From assembly GCA_049318625.1 (NCBI GenBank), contig JBMOGA010000008.1, positions 43,152 to 107,151 on the forward strand: 64,000 bases of DNA, written 5' to 3'. The translations under genes and the position numbers were made by a program. The notes under the pieces were generated by a model. The model saw only the letters and a list, made by a program, of their open reading frames with translations. It was not told the DNA's origin and did not search any database. This document shows positions 45,552 through 55,115 of the stretch, in pieces (position 1 is the first letter of the stretch; each line of letters begins with the position of its first letter). The stretch comes from JBMOGA01 sp049318625. GTDB lineage: Bacteria > Pseudomonadota > Alphaproteobacteria > Rhizobiales > Hyphomicrobiaceae.

Positions 45552-46963
45552 CGCCTGACCTCCCACGTGGTGACGATCTCGCCGGTCGACGGGTTCTTGG
45601 CGTCCTTGAGGACGATGCCGAGCGCCGTCAGTTCGTCGCGGATGCGGTCGCTCTCGGCCCACGCCTTGGCCTTGCGGGCCGCGAGGCGGTCGGCGATGAG
45701 CGCCTCGACGCGGGCGGCATCCACGGCCGGTGCCTTGAAGCCGACGGCGAGCTCGTCGCGCGTCTCGCCGCCGTAGATCGCCAGCAACTCGACCGCCGCG
45801 CGCAGGTCGGCGGCGCTTTCGGCGTTGCCGCGCCGGGCCGACTTGGCGAGGCCGTGCAGGATCGAGATGACGCTCGGCGTGTTGAGATCATCGGCGAGCG
45901 CGGCCAGCACCTCGGCGGGCGGCGTCTTGGCCGGCGCCGTCGCGTGCAGCATCTCGGCCAGTTCGAACAGGAACTGGCGGGCCTGGGCCAGCCGCTCCAC
46001 CGTCCAGTCGATCGGCTGGCGGTAGTGGGTGCCGAGCATCGCCAGCCGGATCACGCGGCCATGCCAGGGCTGGCCACCGAATTTGTCCGTCGCCAGCAAC
46101 TCGTGGATGGTGACGAAGTTGCCGAGCGACTTCGACATCTTCTCCCCTTCCACCTGCAGGAAGCCGTTGTGCATCCAAACGTTCGCCATCACGGCGGTGC
46201 CGTGGGCGCAGCGGCTCTGCGCGACCTCGTTCTCGTGGTGGGGGAAGACGAGGTCGATGCCGCCGCCGTGGATGTCGAACACCGTTCCCAGATGCTTGCC
46301 GGCCATGGCCGAGCATTCGATGTGCCAGCCGGGGCGGCCGTCGGCGGCGATGCCGCACGGGCTCGGCCAGGCGGGCTCGCCGGGTTTCGATGGCTTCCAC
46401 AGCACGAAATCCATCGGATCGCGCTTGTAGGGCGCGACGTCGACGCGGGCGCCGGCCTCCATCTCCTCGAGCGTGCGGCCCGACAGGCGGCCGTAGTCGG
46501 CCATGCTCGGGACCGAGAACAGAACGTGGTCCTCGGCCACGTAGGCGTGCTCGCTCGCCACCAGCCGCTGGATGAGGTCGCGCATTTCGGGAATGTGCTC
46601 GGTGGCCCGCGGCTCGACGCTCGGCGGCAGCACGCCGAGGGCGGCGATGTCGGCGTGGAACTGGCGCGCGGTGCGCTCCGTCAGGTCGCGGATGGTGACG
46701 CCTTCGGCAGCCGCGCGGGCGTTGATCTTGTCGTCGACGTCGGTGATGTTGCGGGCATACGTCACGTGCCCGGCGCCGTAGGTGTGGCGCAGCAGACGGT
46801 ACAGCAGATCGAAGACGATGACCGGACGGGCGTTGCCGACGTGGGCGTAGTCGTAGACGGTCGGGCCGCACACATACATGCGCACGTTCGCCGGATCGAT
46901 CGGCTGGAACCGCTCCTTCTGGCGCGTCAACGTGTTGTACAGCGTGATGGTCGATGCAGACAT
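45548..46963 (-). CDS. cysS: Cysteinyl-tRNA synthetase
   Basis: A 471-residue class I synthetase. The N-terminal YNTLTRQKERF and MYVCGPTVYDYAHVGNAR contain a zinc-ligand cysteine and the HIGH-equivalent HVGN. WHIECSAM, DIHGGGIDLVFPHHENEVAQS and the KMSKS motif (GEKMSKSLGNF) are intact. The start at 46963 has GGAGGG upstream and gives the usual length; longer in-frame starts are not conserved. It is first in the operon cysS-peptide-cimA. Confidence 0.97.
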   Translation of the reverse strand: MSASTITLYNTLTRQKERFQPIDPANVRMYVCGPTVYDYAHVGNARPVIVFDLLYRLLRHTYGAGHVTYARNITDVDDKINARAAAEGVTIRDLTERTARQFHADIAALGVLPPSVEPRATEHIPEMRDLIQRLVASEHAYVAEDHVLFSVPSMADYGRLSGRTLEEMEAGARVDVAPYKRDPMDFVLWKPSKPGEPAWPSPCGIAADGRPGWHIECSAMAGKHLGTVFDIHGGGIDLVFPHHENEVAQSRCAHGTAVMANVWMHNGFLQVEGEKMSKSLGNFVTIHELLATDKFGGQPWHGRVIRLAMLGTHYRQPIDWTVERLAQARQFLFELAEMLHATAPAKTPPAEVLAALADDLNTPSVISILHGLAKSARRGNAESAADLRAAVELLAIYGGETRDELAVGFKAPAVDAARVEALIADRLAARKAKAWAESDRIRDELTALGIVLKDAKNPSTGEIVTTWEVRR

Positions 46964-47167
46964 GCTCGTTCCCTCCGGCTGGCGGGGCATGTCCTTCGTC
47001 TTTTCAGGCAAAGAAACGGGCGCCGCGCCAGCCGCTGTGTCAGCTCGCGATAATAATGCCACCACACAATCCGGCGGCGGTGTTTGGCATCACCGTTGTC
47101 ATGAGCCGCTTATGGGCGACCGACGGCGTCGGCGTCAAGCTGAACGGAGGTCGTGCTTGTTCGCGGA

Positions 47168-47980
47168 TCAGGCCGGGCGGACGGCGCGCGGGTGGGCCGG
47201 GTCGGTGAAGCGGACCTCGACGGTGCCGAGCGGACCGAAATCGGCCACCGCGGTCTCTTCCGGTAGAATGTACTCGAGGCCGGTGGTGGTGCCGGTCGAC
47301 AGGATCTGGCCGGCCCGGATGGCGATGGCCCGGCTGCCGAGATGACGGACCGTCCAGAGCAGCGCCGCGATCGGGTCACCGAGCACGTTCGCGCCGGTGC
47401 CCTGCGCGCGTACCTTGCCGTCGACGGTCAGGGTCACCTTGTGGGCCGGGAGATCGTAGCCACGCCAGTCGGCCACCGGCTCGCCCAGCACGAAACCCGC
47501 ATCCAGGGCGCAGTCGGCGATGGCGACCGGCCCGCTCAACGCCAGCGAATCGAAGCGCGGCCCTACGATCTCGATGGCCGGCACGAGAGCGTCGACGGCA
47601 GCCAGCACTTCGTCGCGGGTGTAGGGTTCGGAGCGTGCGGCGAGCGTGCGGCCGAAGCGGAAGGCGAACTCGCTTTCGAGGCAGAGGTGAGCGAAGCGGC
47701 GCGCTTCGATGCGGGCCGGCGCCTGGAACGTATCCGCGGCATAGAAGGGACCGGCGAACGGCTCGTTCACCCCGAAGCGCTTCTGCACCGGCGCGGCGGT
47801 GGCGCCCGCTTTCCAGCCGACGATGGTGTCGGGCCACAGGCGGCGGAAGGCATCCTGCACCGCATAGCCTTCGGCCACGTCGGCCGGGACCAGCGCGTCG
47901 GGAAGTTGCGAGAGAACGCGATGCTCGCGTCGTGCGTCGGCGAGGACCGTCGCGGCGGCCTCGTACGGTTGCGTGACCAT
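47168..47980 (-). CDS. 2-keto-4-pentenoate hydratase/decarboxylase-like enzyme
   Basis: A 270-residue member of the FAH-like hydratase family. VGWKAGATAAPVQKRFG, the metal-site glutamates in LESEFAFRFG, PAIEIVGPRF, VLGDPIAALLW and the ILSTGTTTGLEYI loop match vinylpyruvate hydratases (MhpD-type) and 4-oxalocrotonate decarboxylases. Which reaction it performs cannot be told, and no meta-cleavage genes surround it. The ATG at 47980 has GGAGGT seven bases upstream. Confidence 0.85.
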   Translation of the reverse strand: MVTQPYEAAATVLADARREHRVLSQLPDALVPADVAEGYAVQDAFRRLWPDTIVGWKAGATAAPVQKRFGVNEPFAGPFYAADTFQAPARIEARRFAHLCLESEFAFRFGRTLAARSEPYTRDEVLAAVDALVPAIEIVGPRFDSLALSGPVAIADCALDAGFVLGEPVADWRGYDLPAHKVTLTVDGKVRAQGTGANVLGDPIAALLWTVRHLGSRAIAIRAGQILSTGTTTGLEYILPEETAVADFGPLGTVEVRFTDPAHPRAVRPA

Positions 47981-48108
47981 TGCGCACACCTCCCTGCCCG
48001 GCGGCGACCCCTCCACAGGCGCCGCATTATCGCTCCATTGACCCTATAGTCCACCGGGGCCTAGCTTGGCCACGGATTGCGCCGGCTGAGAAAGACCCCG
48101 CACGAACC

Positions 48109-49173
48109 ATGAGTGCCAACCGAAACGTAGCAATGATGGCTGTGCGGCTGCTGGCTGCCGTGGCCGTCCTGGTGCTCGTGGCCGTGCCGCCGTTGGCCGC
48201 GCAGGGCTGGTCGTGGCCGTGGGAGAGTCCGAAGCGGGCACCGCCGGTTCCACAGGAACCGGTCTATCGCGGTCCGAGCGGGCCACAGCCGGGATATCCC
48301 GGCCAGCCGGGTCCGCAGGGCTACGGGCAGGCGCCGACCCCGATCGTGCCCGGCAACCGGGCGCCGATTTGTCTCCAGCTCGAACAGCGCCTCGCGCTCG
48401 AGGCGAACAAGGGCTCGCTGTCGCGCGACGTTCTGCCGAAGCTCGATGCCGACATCCGCTTGCTCGAACGGGACTATCAGCAGGGTCAGGCCCGGCTCGA
48501 CCGCTCCGACTGCTACGAGTACTTTCTGTTTTCGAAGACGCTCCGGCGCACGCGCGCATGCGTGGAAATGGCCAATCAGACCGACCAGATCCGCCAGCGC
48601 CTGACCGACCTCAACACCCAACGTCAGCAGATCATGGGCACCGGGGGGCGCTCCTACCAGGACGAGATCATTCGCGAACTCGCGCGCAACAATTGCGGCG
48701 GCACCTATCAGCGCGAGGCCTCGCGCAGCAACCCGTTCTCGTCGATCTGGCAGGACGAGGACAGCGGTTCGGGCTACGGCGGGCAGTTCGGCAACCTGCC
48801 GTTCGCCACCTATCGGACGATCTGCGTCCGCCTCTGCGACGGCTACTTCTTTCCGGTGAGCTTCTCGACGTTGCCGACCTATTTCGAGCGGGACGAGGAA
48901 ATCTGCCAGTCGCGTTGTGCCGCGCCGGTCGAGCTCTACTACCACCAGAACCCGGGCGGCTCGGTCGAGCAGGCGGTGTCCGCGAAGTCGCGGCAGGTGT
49001 ACTCGACGCTCAAGACCGCCTTCCGCTACCGCCGCGAGTACGTCCAGGGCTGCTCTTGTAAACAGGCCGAGTTTCAGCCGGCCGTGGCCGGTCAGCCGGG
49101 CGACCGCCGGGTCGATGCGGTGTCTCAGCCGGGCCACGCGCCGGGCGCGCAACCGTTCTCACCGCGGCGCTGA
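48109..49173 (+). CDS. DUF2865 domain exported protein
   Basis: A 354-residue protein. A signal peptide (MAVRLLAAVAVLVLVAVPPLAAQ) and a proline/glycine linker are followed by a coiled region (CLQLEQRLALEANKG; LLERDYQQGQARLDRSDCYEYFLF). The conserved DUF2865 part has YRTICVRLCDGYFFPVSFST, CQSRCAAPVELYYHQNPGG and a C-x-C near 320. Paired cysteines suggest disulfides in the periplasm. The family is largely restricted to Hyphomicrobiales; function unknown. Confidence 0.88.
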   Translation: MSANRNVAMMAVRLLAAVAVLVLVAVPPLAAQGWSWPWESPKRAPPVPQEPVYRGPSGPQPGYPGQPGPQGYGQAPTPIVPGNRAPICLQLEQRLALEANKGSLSRDVLPKLDADIRLLERDYQQGQARLDRSDCYEYFLFSKTLRRTRACVEMANQTDQIRQRLTDLNTQRQQIMGTGGRSYQDEIIRELARNNCGGTYQREASRSNPFSSIWQDEDSGSGYGGQFGNLPFATYRTICVRLCDGYFFPVSFSTLPTYFERDEEICQSRCAAPVELYYHQNPGGSVEQAVSAKSRQVYSTLKTAFRYRREYVQGCSCKQAEFQPAVAGQPGDRRVDAVSQPGHAPGAQPFSPRR

Positions 49174-49310
49174 GGCGACACGGAGCCGCATGTCGCGGCA
49201 CTGCCGGGAAGTTGTCGCCTTATTGTCACGCGCTGGCTTTAATAGTTGGCTTGTCGAGAAATTACCCACATGCTTCTTTAGCGTGTGTCGGCGTCGGCGG
49301 CGGGTCAGCT

Positions 49311-49874
49311 ATGACTGAACTCCCCAGGTTCGGACAGTTGGGTGCCCTTGCGGGTGCCGCGGAGCTGCGCCCGATCCAGATCGACGAACTCTCGACCGTT
49401 CGCTACATCCACGCCGCCTCGCTGCGCCTGCATGCCGCGCAGGTTCTGTCCGAGGAAGAGGTGGAGGCTTTCACGCAGCACGTCTACGCCGCCAGCTACT
49501 CAGAGAATCTGCTACGGCAGTCCCTTCTCGGCTCCTATATCGACCGCGAACTTGTCGGCACGGCCGGGTGGACCGTCGCCGACGATGTCGGCTCCTCGGT
49601 TCGGCTCCGCTCCATCTTCGTGCGGCCGCTGTTCACCGGCATGGGCCTTGGGACGCGCTTGGTACATGCCATCGAGGCCAGCGCACGGGCCGCCGGTTTC
49701 GTGTCGTACTCGATCCGCGCCACGGTCAACGCCACCGGCTTCTTCGAGCATCTCGGCTACACGGTCACCTCGCACGGGGTGCGTCCATTGTTCGGCCAGA
49801 AGACGCTGCCGGTCGTGTTCATGCGCAAGACAGACCATCACGCGGCATGGCCGGCCCAACAGCCGAGTGGCTGA
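49311..49874 (+). CDS. GNAT family N-acetyltransferase
   Basis: A 187-residue acetyltransferase. LRPIQIDELSTVRYIHAAS opens the fold, LVGTAGWTVADD is followed by LRSIFVRPLFTGMGLGTRLV (the acetyl-CoA loop G-x-G-x-G), and FFEHLGYTVTSHG is the C-terminal segment. Substrate unknown. The 137 bases upstream are AT-richer than average and probably hold its promoter. It converges on gltX with nine bases between stops. Confidence 0.85.
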   Translation: MTELPRFGQLGALAGAAELRPIQIDELSTVRYIHAASLRLHAAQVLSEEEVEAFTQHVYAASYSENLLRQSLLGSYIDRELVGTAGWTVADDVGSSVRLRSIFVRPLFTGMGLGTRLVHAIEASARAAGFVSYSIRATVNATGFFEHLGYTVTSHGVRPLFGQKTLPVVFMRKTDHHAAWPAQQPSG

Positions 49875-49883
49875 CGTCGGGTG

Positions 49884-51266
49884 TCAGCCGGATTTTCCCG
49901 ATAGCCGGACAAGTGCCCGCTCGCGTCCGATCAGCGGCAGCAGAGCTTTCAGCTCGGGGCCTTCGCCGCGTCCGGTGAGCGCCATGCGGAGCGGATGGAA
50001 CAACGCCCGCCCCTTGGCGCCGGTCGCCGTCTTGATGGCGGCGGTCCAGGCCGACCAGGTCCCCTCGTTCCAGGGCTCCGGTGGCAGCAGGCCCGCCGCC
50101 GCCGTGCACAGCGCGGCATCCTCGATCGCGGGCGCGATCGCACCCGTCACGACCTGCCACCACGCGGTGGCATCCTCGAGGACACTCAGATTGCCGCGAA
50201 CAGCCATCCAGAATTCGGCGCCACCGCCGATGCCGAGCCCGGCGAGCCGGCCGGCGACGCTGGCGTAGGGCATCAGGTGCAGGGTGCGGGCGTTGAAGGC
50301 CGCCAGCTCGGCCGGGTCGAACCGGCCCGGGGCTCGCGACAGCCGCGTCAGGTCGAGGCGCACGGCCAGATCGGCGAGGTCGAGATGCGGCTCGATCGCT
50401 TCCGAGGTGCCGATCAGCGCCGCGTAGCTCGCGACCGTCATGGCCTCCAGGCCATCGGCGCGCATCGCCTCGATGGACAGCCCGCGATCGCGCTTGGACA
50501 GCGCATGACCGTCGGCGCCGACCAGCAGGCTGTGATGGGCGAACACGGGCGGGGTGGCACCGATCGCCTGGAACAGCTGGATCTGCACGCCGGTGTTGGT
50601 GACGTGATCCTCGCCACGGACGACGTGGGTCACGGCGAACTCGGCATCGTCGACGATGCTGGTGAAAGTGTAGAGATAGCTGCCGTCGGCGCGGATCAGC
50701 ACCGGGTCGGACAGCGAGCCGACGTCGACCGCCTGGTCGCCGCGTACCAGATCCACCCATTCGGCGAGCGTCGGCTGCGGGGCGAGGTCGCGCTCGGAGA
50801 CGGTGTTGGCCAGACGAAACCGCCAATGCGGCATGCGCCCGTCCGCCTCGAGTTTCGCCCGCTCGCCGGCGGTGAGCTTCAGGGCGGCACGGTCGTAGAT
50901 CGGCGGCAGGCCGCGCGAGAGCTGGACCTTGCGGCGGCGCTCCAGTTCCTCCTCGGTTTCGTAGCAGGGGTAGAGCCGCCCGGCCGCCTTGAGGCGTGCC
51001 GCGACGGCGCCGTACGCGGCCGTGCGGTCGGACTGGCGCTCCTCGCGGTCCCACGTGAGCCCGAGCCAGGTCAGGTCCTCGCGGATGCCCTCGGCAAAGG
51101 CCTCGGTCGAACGGACGCGGTCGGTGTCGTCGAGGCGCAGGATGAAGGTGCCGCCGTGCTTGCGTGCGAACAGCCAGTTCAGGATGGCGGTGCGGATGTT
51201 GCCGATGTGGAGCCGGCCGGTCGGGCTCGGCGCGAAACGGACGGTGGGTGCTGCGCTGGCGGTCAC
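49884..51266 (-). CDS. gltX: Glutamyl-tRNA synthetase
   Basis: A 460-residue class I synthetase. VRFAPSPTGRLHIGNIRTAI contains the HIGH motif; LYPCYETEEEL, LIRADGSYLYTFTSIVDD and HVVRGEDHVTNT follow; the KMSKS loop is HALSKRDRG. Length and sequence resemble the shorter of the two GluRS types found in many alphaproteobacteria, which may charge tRNA-Gln for later amidation; I cannot decide the specificity from sequence alone. It starts with GTG overlapping the nadE stop (GTGA). Confidence 0.95.
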   Translation of the reverse strand: MTASAAPTVRFAPSPTGRLHIGNIRTAILNWLFARKHGGTFILRLDDTDRVRSTEAFAEGIREDLTWLGLTWDREERQSDRTAAYGAVAARLKAAGRLYPCYETEEELERRRKVQLSRGLPPIYDRAALKLTAGERAKLEADGRMPHWRFRLANTVSERDLAPQPTLAEWVDLVRGDQAVDVGSLSDPVLIRADGSYLYTFTSIVDDAEFAVTHVVRGEDHVTNTGVQIQLFQAIGATPPVFAHHSLLVGADGHALSKRDRGLSIEAMRADGLEAMTVASYAALIGTSEAIEPHLDLADLAVRLDLTRLSRAPGRFDPAELAAFNARTLHLMPYASVAGRLAGLGIGGGAEFWMAVRGNLSVLEDATAWWQVVTGAIAPAIEDAALCTAAAGLLPPEPWNEGTWSAWTAAIKTATGAKGRALFHPLRMALTGRGEGPELKALLPLIGRERALVRLSGKSG

Positions 51267-53005
51267 GACAGGTCTCCGCCGTCAGCCCGCGGCGCGACCT
51301 GGCGCGGCGCGGACGCTTTGGGGCGGTCCGAGGCCTCGACCGTCTCGCGGAACCGGTTGGTGATTGGATAGCGGCGGTCGCGGCCGAAGTTGCGCTGCGA
51401 CACCTTCACGCCGGGCGCGGCCTGCCGGCGCTTGTACTCGGCGAGGTAGAGCAGCCGTTCGACCCGTCTGACGGTGTCCGCCGGGTGGCCGCGGGCGATG
51501 ATGTCGACCAGCGCCATCTCGTGCTCGACGAGGCACGAAAGGATGTCGTCCAGCACCTCGTAGGGCGGCAGGCTGTCCTGGTCGGTCTGGTTCTCGCGCA
51601 ACTCCGCGCTCGGTGCCTTGGTCAGGATGCGTTCCGGCATGACGATGCCGGCCGGGCCCTTGACGTCCCGGGGATGATGGGCATTGCGCCAGCGGCATAA
51701 GCGGTAGACCTCCATCTTGTAGAGGTCCTTGATGGGGTTGAAGCCGCCGTTCATGTCGCCGTAGAGCGTCGCGTAGCCGACCGACATTTCGGACTTGTTG
51801 CCGGTGGTCAGCACCATGCCGCCGAACTTGTTCGAGATCGCCATCAGGATGGTGCCACGGGCGCGGCTCTGCAGGTTCTCTTCGGTGATGTCGGCGTTGC
51901 GGCCGACGAACAGCGGCGCGAGGGCGGCGGCGAAGCCTTCGACGGGTCCGGCGATCGGCACCACGTCGTAGCGTACGCCGAGGGCCTCGGCGCAGGCCTT
52001 GGCGTCGGCGAGACTGTCGGCCGAGGTGTAGCGGTAGGGTAGCATCACGCAGTGGACGCGGTCGGGGCCCAGCGCGTCGGTGGCCATCGCGGCGACGAGC
52101 GCGGAGTCGACGCCGCCCGAGAGGCCGAGCACGACACCTGGGAACCCGTTCTTGGCGACGTAATCGCGCAGGCCGAGGACGCAGGCGCGGTAGGCGGCGG
52201 CATCCCCCTCCTCGACGACGGCGCGTGGCCCTTCCTCGCAGGTCCAGGCGCCATCGGCCTTGCGCCAGCGCGTCAGCTCCAGCGCCTCCTCCCAGGCCGG
52301 GAGCTGGGCGGCGAGCCCGCCATCGGCGCCGAGCACGAACGAGGCGCCGTCGAACACCAATTCATCCTGGCCACCGACCTGGTTCAGGTAGACCAGCGGC
52401 AGGGCGCTCTCGGTGGCACGCGCCACGGCGACGTTCATGCGCCGATCGGGCTTCGGCCAGTCGAACGGCGAGCCGTTGATCGAGATCAGCATCTCGGCGC
52501 CGCACTCGGCCAGGCACTCGCAGACCTCGTCGCGCCAGATATCCTCGCAGATCGGCAGGCCGAGGCGGATGCCGCGGAAGGCGAGCGGGCCCGGCAATGG
52601 GCCGGCGTCGAACACCCGCTTTTCGTCGAACACGCCATAGTTCGGCAGATCAACCTTGAAGCGGACGCCGAGTATCCTGCCGCCGTCCATCAGCACGGCT
52701 GCGTTGTAGAGCTTGCCGTCCTCCGGCCAGACGGTGCCGATCAGCATGCCCGGGCCGTCGGCGAGTTCGGCCGCCAGCGCCTCGGTCTGCGCCCGGCAGG
52801 CGTGCGCGAAGGCCGGCTTGAGGACCAGATCCTCGGGCGGGTAGCCGGCGACGAACAGCTCGGGTAGCACCACGAGGTCGGCGCCGAGCGCCTTCGCCTC
52901 GGCATGCGCGCGGCGCGCCTTGGCGATGTTTCCGGTGATGTCGCCCACAGTGGGGTTGAGCTGGGCAAGGGCCAGCGCCAGCTCGTTCGCATGCGTGTCG
53001 CTCAT
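51263..53005 (-). CDS. nadE: Glutamine-dependent NAD synthetase
   Basis: A 580-residue two-domain enzyme for the last step of NAD synthesis. The N-terminal nitrilase-type glutaminase has its Glu in VVLPELFVAGYPPEDL, its Lys in VRFKVDLPNYGVFDEK and its Cys in LGLPICEDIWRDE. The C-terminal ATP-PP domain has LGLSGGVDSAL and TTGNKSEMSVGYATLYGD. The ATG at 53005 matches the family start. It is coupled to gltX by GTGA. Confidence 0.96.
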   Translation of the reverse strand: MSDTHANELALALAQLNPTVGDITGNIAKARRAHAEAKALGADLVVLPELFVAGYPPEDLVLKPAFAHACRAQTEALAAELADGPGMLIGTVWPEDGKLYNAAVLMDGGRILGVRFKVDLPNYGVFDEKRVFDAGPLPGPLAFRGIRLGLPICEDIWRDEVCECLAECGAEMLISINGSPFDWPKPDRRMNVAVARATESALPLVYLNQVGGQDELVFDGASFVLGADGGLAAQLPAWEEALELTRWRKADGAWTCEEGPRAVVEEGDAAAYRACVLGLRDYVAKNGFPGVVLGLSGGVDSALVAAMATDALGPDRVHCVMLPYRYTSADSLADAKACAEALGVRYDVVPIAGPVEGFAAALAPLFVGRNADITEENLQSRARGTILMAISNKFGGMVLTTGNKSEMSVGYATLYGDMNGGFNPIKDLYKMEVYRLCRWRNAHHPRDVKGPAGIVMPERILTKAPSAELRENQTDQDSLPPYEVLDDILSCLVEHEMALVDIIARGHPADTVRRVERLLYLAEYKRRQAAPGVKVSQRNFGRDRRYPITNRFRETVEASDRPKASAPRQVAPRADGGDLS

Positions 53006-53130
53006 GGCATTTGCTTTGGCACGGGGCGCCCGCCGAGGCAATCGCTGGCCGGTGGCCTTGCGTCCGACCCGGCGTCTGCCGTAGGAGCGGCGGTCGGGGC
53101 GCGTCTGCCCCACGACCATAGGAGACGGCG

Positions 53131-53886
53131 ATGGGACGCCTCGAGGGCCGGATTGCCCTGATCACCGGTGGGGCGAACGGGATCGGACTGGCGATCGCGG
53201 GTGTGCTCGCGCGCGAGGGCGCCCACGTGTGGCTCGCCGATATCGACGGCGCCGCCGCCGCCGAGGCCGCCGCCCGGTTGCAGAGCCAGGGCCGCGCGGC
53301 CAGCGCCGCCAGCGTCGACGTCTCACGCGGGCAGGACGTGCTGCAGCTGCTCCGCGCCATCGAGAGCCAGCACGGGCGCCTCGACGTCGTGGTCAACAAC
53401 GCCGGTATCAACGTGCGCGCCGACTTCCGCCACCTGAGCGACGCCGACTGGGAGCGCATCCGGGAGGTCAACCTCGACGGCGTCGTCCGCATCGCCCGCG
53501 ACGCCTTCGGGCTGCTCAAGGCGTCGGGCCGCGGCGCGCTGGTCAACGTTTCGTCGATCATGGGGCGGCGGGGGCTGCGGCAGCTCGCGGCCTACTCCGC
53601 CACCAAGGGCGCGGTGACGGCGCTGACCAAGGCGCTGGCGGTCGAGTATGCTCCGTTCGCCATCCGGGTGAACGCCGTCGCGCCGGGCTTCGTCGAGACC
53701 GCTCTGACCGAGCGGGTGCTGAAGAATCCGATGATCTCGAAAGCGCTGATCGACCAGACGCCACTGCGCCGCTTCGGCACCGGCGAAGACATCGCCCATG
53801 CGGTTCTGTTCCTCGCCTCCGACGAGGCGGCCTTCGTGACGGGGGCGGAGCTGGCCGTCGACGGGGGCATGTCGGCGGCGTTGTGA
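53131..53886 (+). CDS. SDR family oxidoreductase
   Basis: A 251-residue classical short-chain dehydrogenase: LITGGANGIG, VVNNAGINVRAD, NVSSIMGRRG (Ser), YSATKGAVTALTKAL (Tyr and Lys), NAVAPGFVET and ELAVDGGMSAAL. All catalytic residues are intact. The ribosome binding site is GGAGAC. Substrate unknown; it stands alone, divergent from nadE. Confidence 0.9.
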   Translation: MGRLEGRIALITGGANGIGLAIAGVLAREGAHVWLADIDGAAAAEAAARLQSQGRAASAASVDVSRGQDVLQLLRAIESQHGRLDVVVNNAGINVRADFRHLSDADWERIREVNLDGVVRIARDAFGLLKASGRGALVNVSSIMGRRGLRQLAAYSATKGAVTALTKALAVEYAPFAIRVNAVAPGFVETALTERVLKNPMISKALIDQTPLRRFGTGEDIAHAVLFLASDEAAFVTGAELAVDGGMSAAL

Positions 53887-53970
53887 CGCCGTCCGGTTTC
53901 GCGGGCGTGCCACAGGCGTGTGCGGTATAGGGTTCTCGTTTGATCGCTTCACCCGAGGGATTTGCCCCAG

Positions 53971-54567
53971 ATGCGCTCGCTCGTGCTCGCTATGACCACC
54001 CTCACGGCCGCGCTCGCTACCGCCCCGGCGGCGGCCGACCGGTGGGCGTTCGACCGCCAGAACACCGAGGTCCGGTTCAGCTGGGATCATCTGGGACTGT
54101 CGCGCCAGTCGGGGCGGTTCCTGGAGATGCGGGGGCAGCTCGACTTTACGCCGACCGATCCCGAGGCGGGGGCGATCGACGTGACCATCCGCGCGTCGTC
54201 GCTGTGGACCGGCGTGCGCGAACTCGACGAGATACTGAAATCGCCCGATTACTTCGATACCGCGCGGTTCCCGGAGATCCGCTTCAAGTCGACAGCCGTG
54301 CAGCGCGTCGACGACAACACCGGCGAGTTGCTCGGTGAACTGACCCTGCTCGGGGTGACGCGGCCGGTCACATTGCGCGTGCGCTGGAACTACACCGGCG
54401 AGTACCCCCTCGCCGCGATCAACCCGATCTATCAGAACAAGTGGGTGTCGGGGTTTTCGGCCGAGACGCGCATTCTGCGCAGCGATTGGGGTCTCAAGCG
54501 CGCGCTGCCGCTGATCTCGGACGAGATCCGCATCTCGATCGAGGCGGAGTTCCTGCGGCAGGACTAG
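53971..54567 (+). CDS. Exported YceI family protein
   Basis: A 198-residue protein with a signal peptide (LVLAMTTLTAALATAPAAA) and a YceI lipocalin-like barrel: RWAFDRQNTEVRFSWDHLG, GQLDFTPTDPEAGAIDVTI, SPDYFDTARFPEIRFKS and LTLLGVTRPVTLRV. Family members bind polyisoprenoids in the periplasm. It is alone on the plus strand and converges on arfB. Confidence 0.93.
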   Translation: MRSLVLAMTTLTAALATAPAAADRWAFDRQNTEVRFSWDHLGLSRQSGRFLEMRGQLDFTPTDPEAGAIDVTIRASSLWTGVRELDEILKSPDYFDTARFPEIRFKSTAVQRVDDNTGELLGELTLLGVTRPVTLRVRWNYTGEYPLAAINPIYQNKWVSGFSAETRILRSDWGLKRALPLISDEIRISIEAEFLRQD

Positions 54568-54638
54568 GAGTTGCCCGGTCGAACCCCGCTGGCGGCGGAC
54601 ATGGATCGAGGTGCGAGGGTATCGGGGCTGATCGCGCC

Positions 54639-55058
54639 TCAGTCCCAGTCGCCGGATCGACGTCCGGCCTTCACCACGCTGCGCTTCTTCTTGCCCTCGA
54701 CGCGGCGCATCTTGGAGGCGAAGGTCGGCTTGGTGGCGATCCGCTTGCGGGGCGGAACGGCGGCCTCGCGGATCAACTCGATCAGGCGGTCGCGGGCATC
54801 GGAGCGGTTGCGCTCCTGGGTGCGGAATCGCTCGGCCCGGATCACCAGCACGCCCTCGTCCGTGATGCGCCGGCCGGCCAGTTTGATCAGCCGCACCGCG
54901 ACCGCATCCGGCAGCGCCTTGGAGCCGCGCATGTCGAAGCGCAGCTCGACCGCGGTCGACACCTTGTTGACGTTCTGCCCGCCGGGACCCGACGCGCGCA
55001 CGAAGCGCTCCTCGATGTCGTCGTCGGGAATGGAGATGGTGGGTGTGACTTCGATCAT
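54639..55058 (-). CDS. arfB: Ribosome-rescue peptidyl-tRNA hydrolase ArfB
   Basis: A 139-residue protein. ISIPDDDIEERFVRASGPGGQNVNKVST contains the GGQ catalytic loop shared with release factors. The C-terminal basic tail (RKRIATKPTFASKMRRVEGKKKRSV) would sit in the empty mRNA channel of stalled ribosomes. Length is as in E. coli YaeJ. Together with smpB it gives this genome a second ribosome-rescue route. Confidence 0.93.
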   Translation of the reverse strand: MIEVTPTISIPDDDIEERFVRASGPGGQNVNKVSTAVELRFDMRGSKALPDAVAVRLIKLAGRRITDEGVLVIRAERFRTQERNRSDARDRLIELIREAAVPPRKRIATKPTFASKMRRVEGKKKRSVVKAGRRSGDWD

Positions 55059-55115
55059 CGTCCGGGCCGGTGGTGAGTCTGCACGTACCTAGCACACCCG
55101 GCCGGTTTGGCGCTG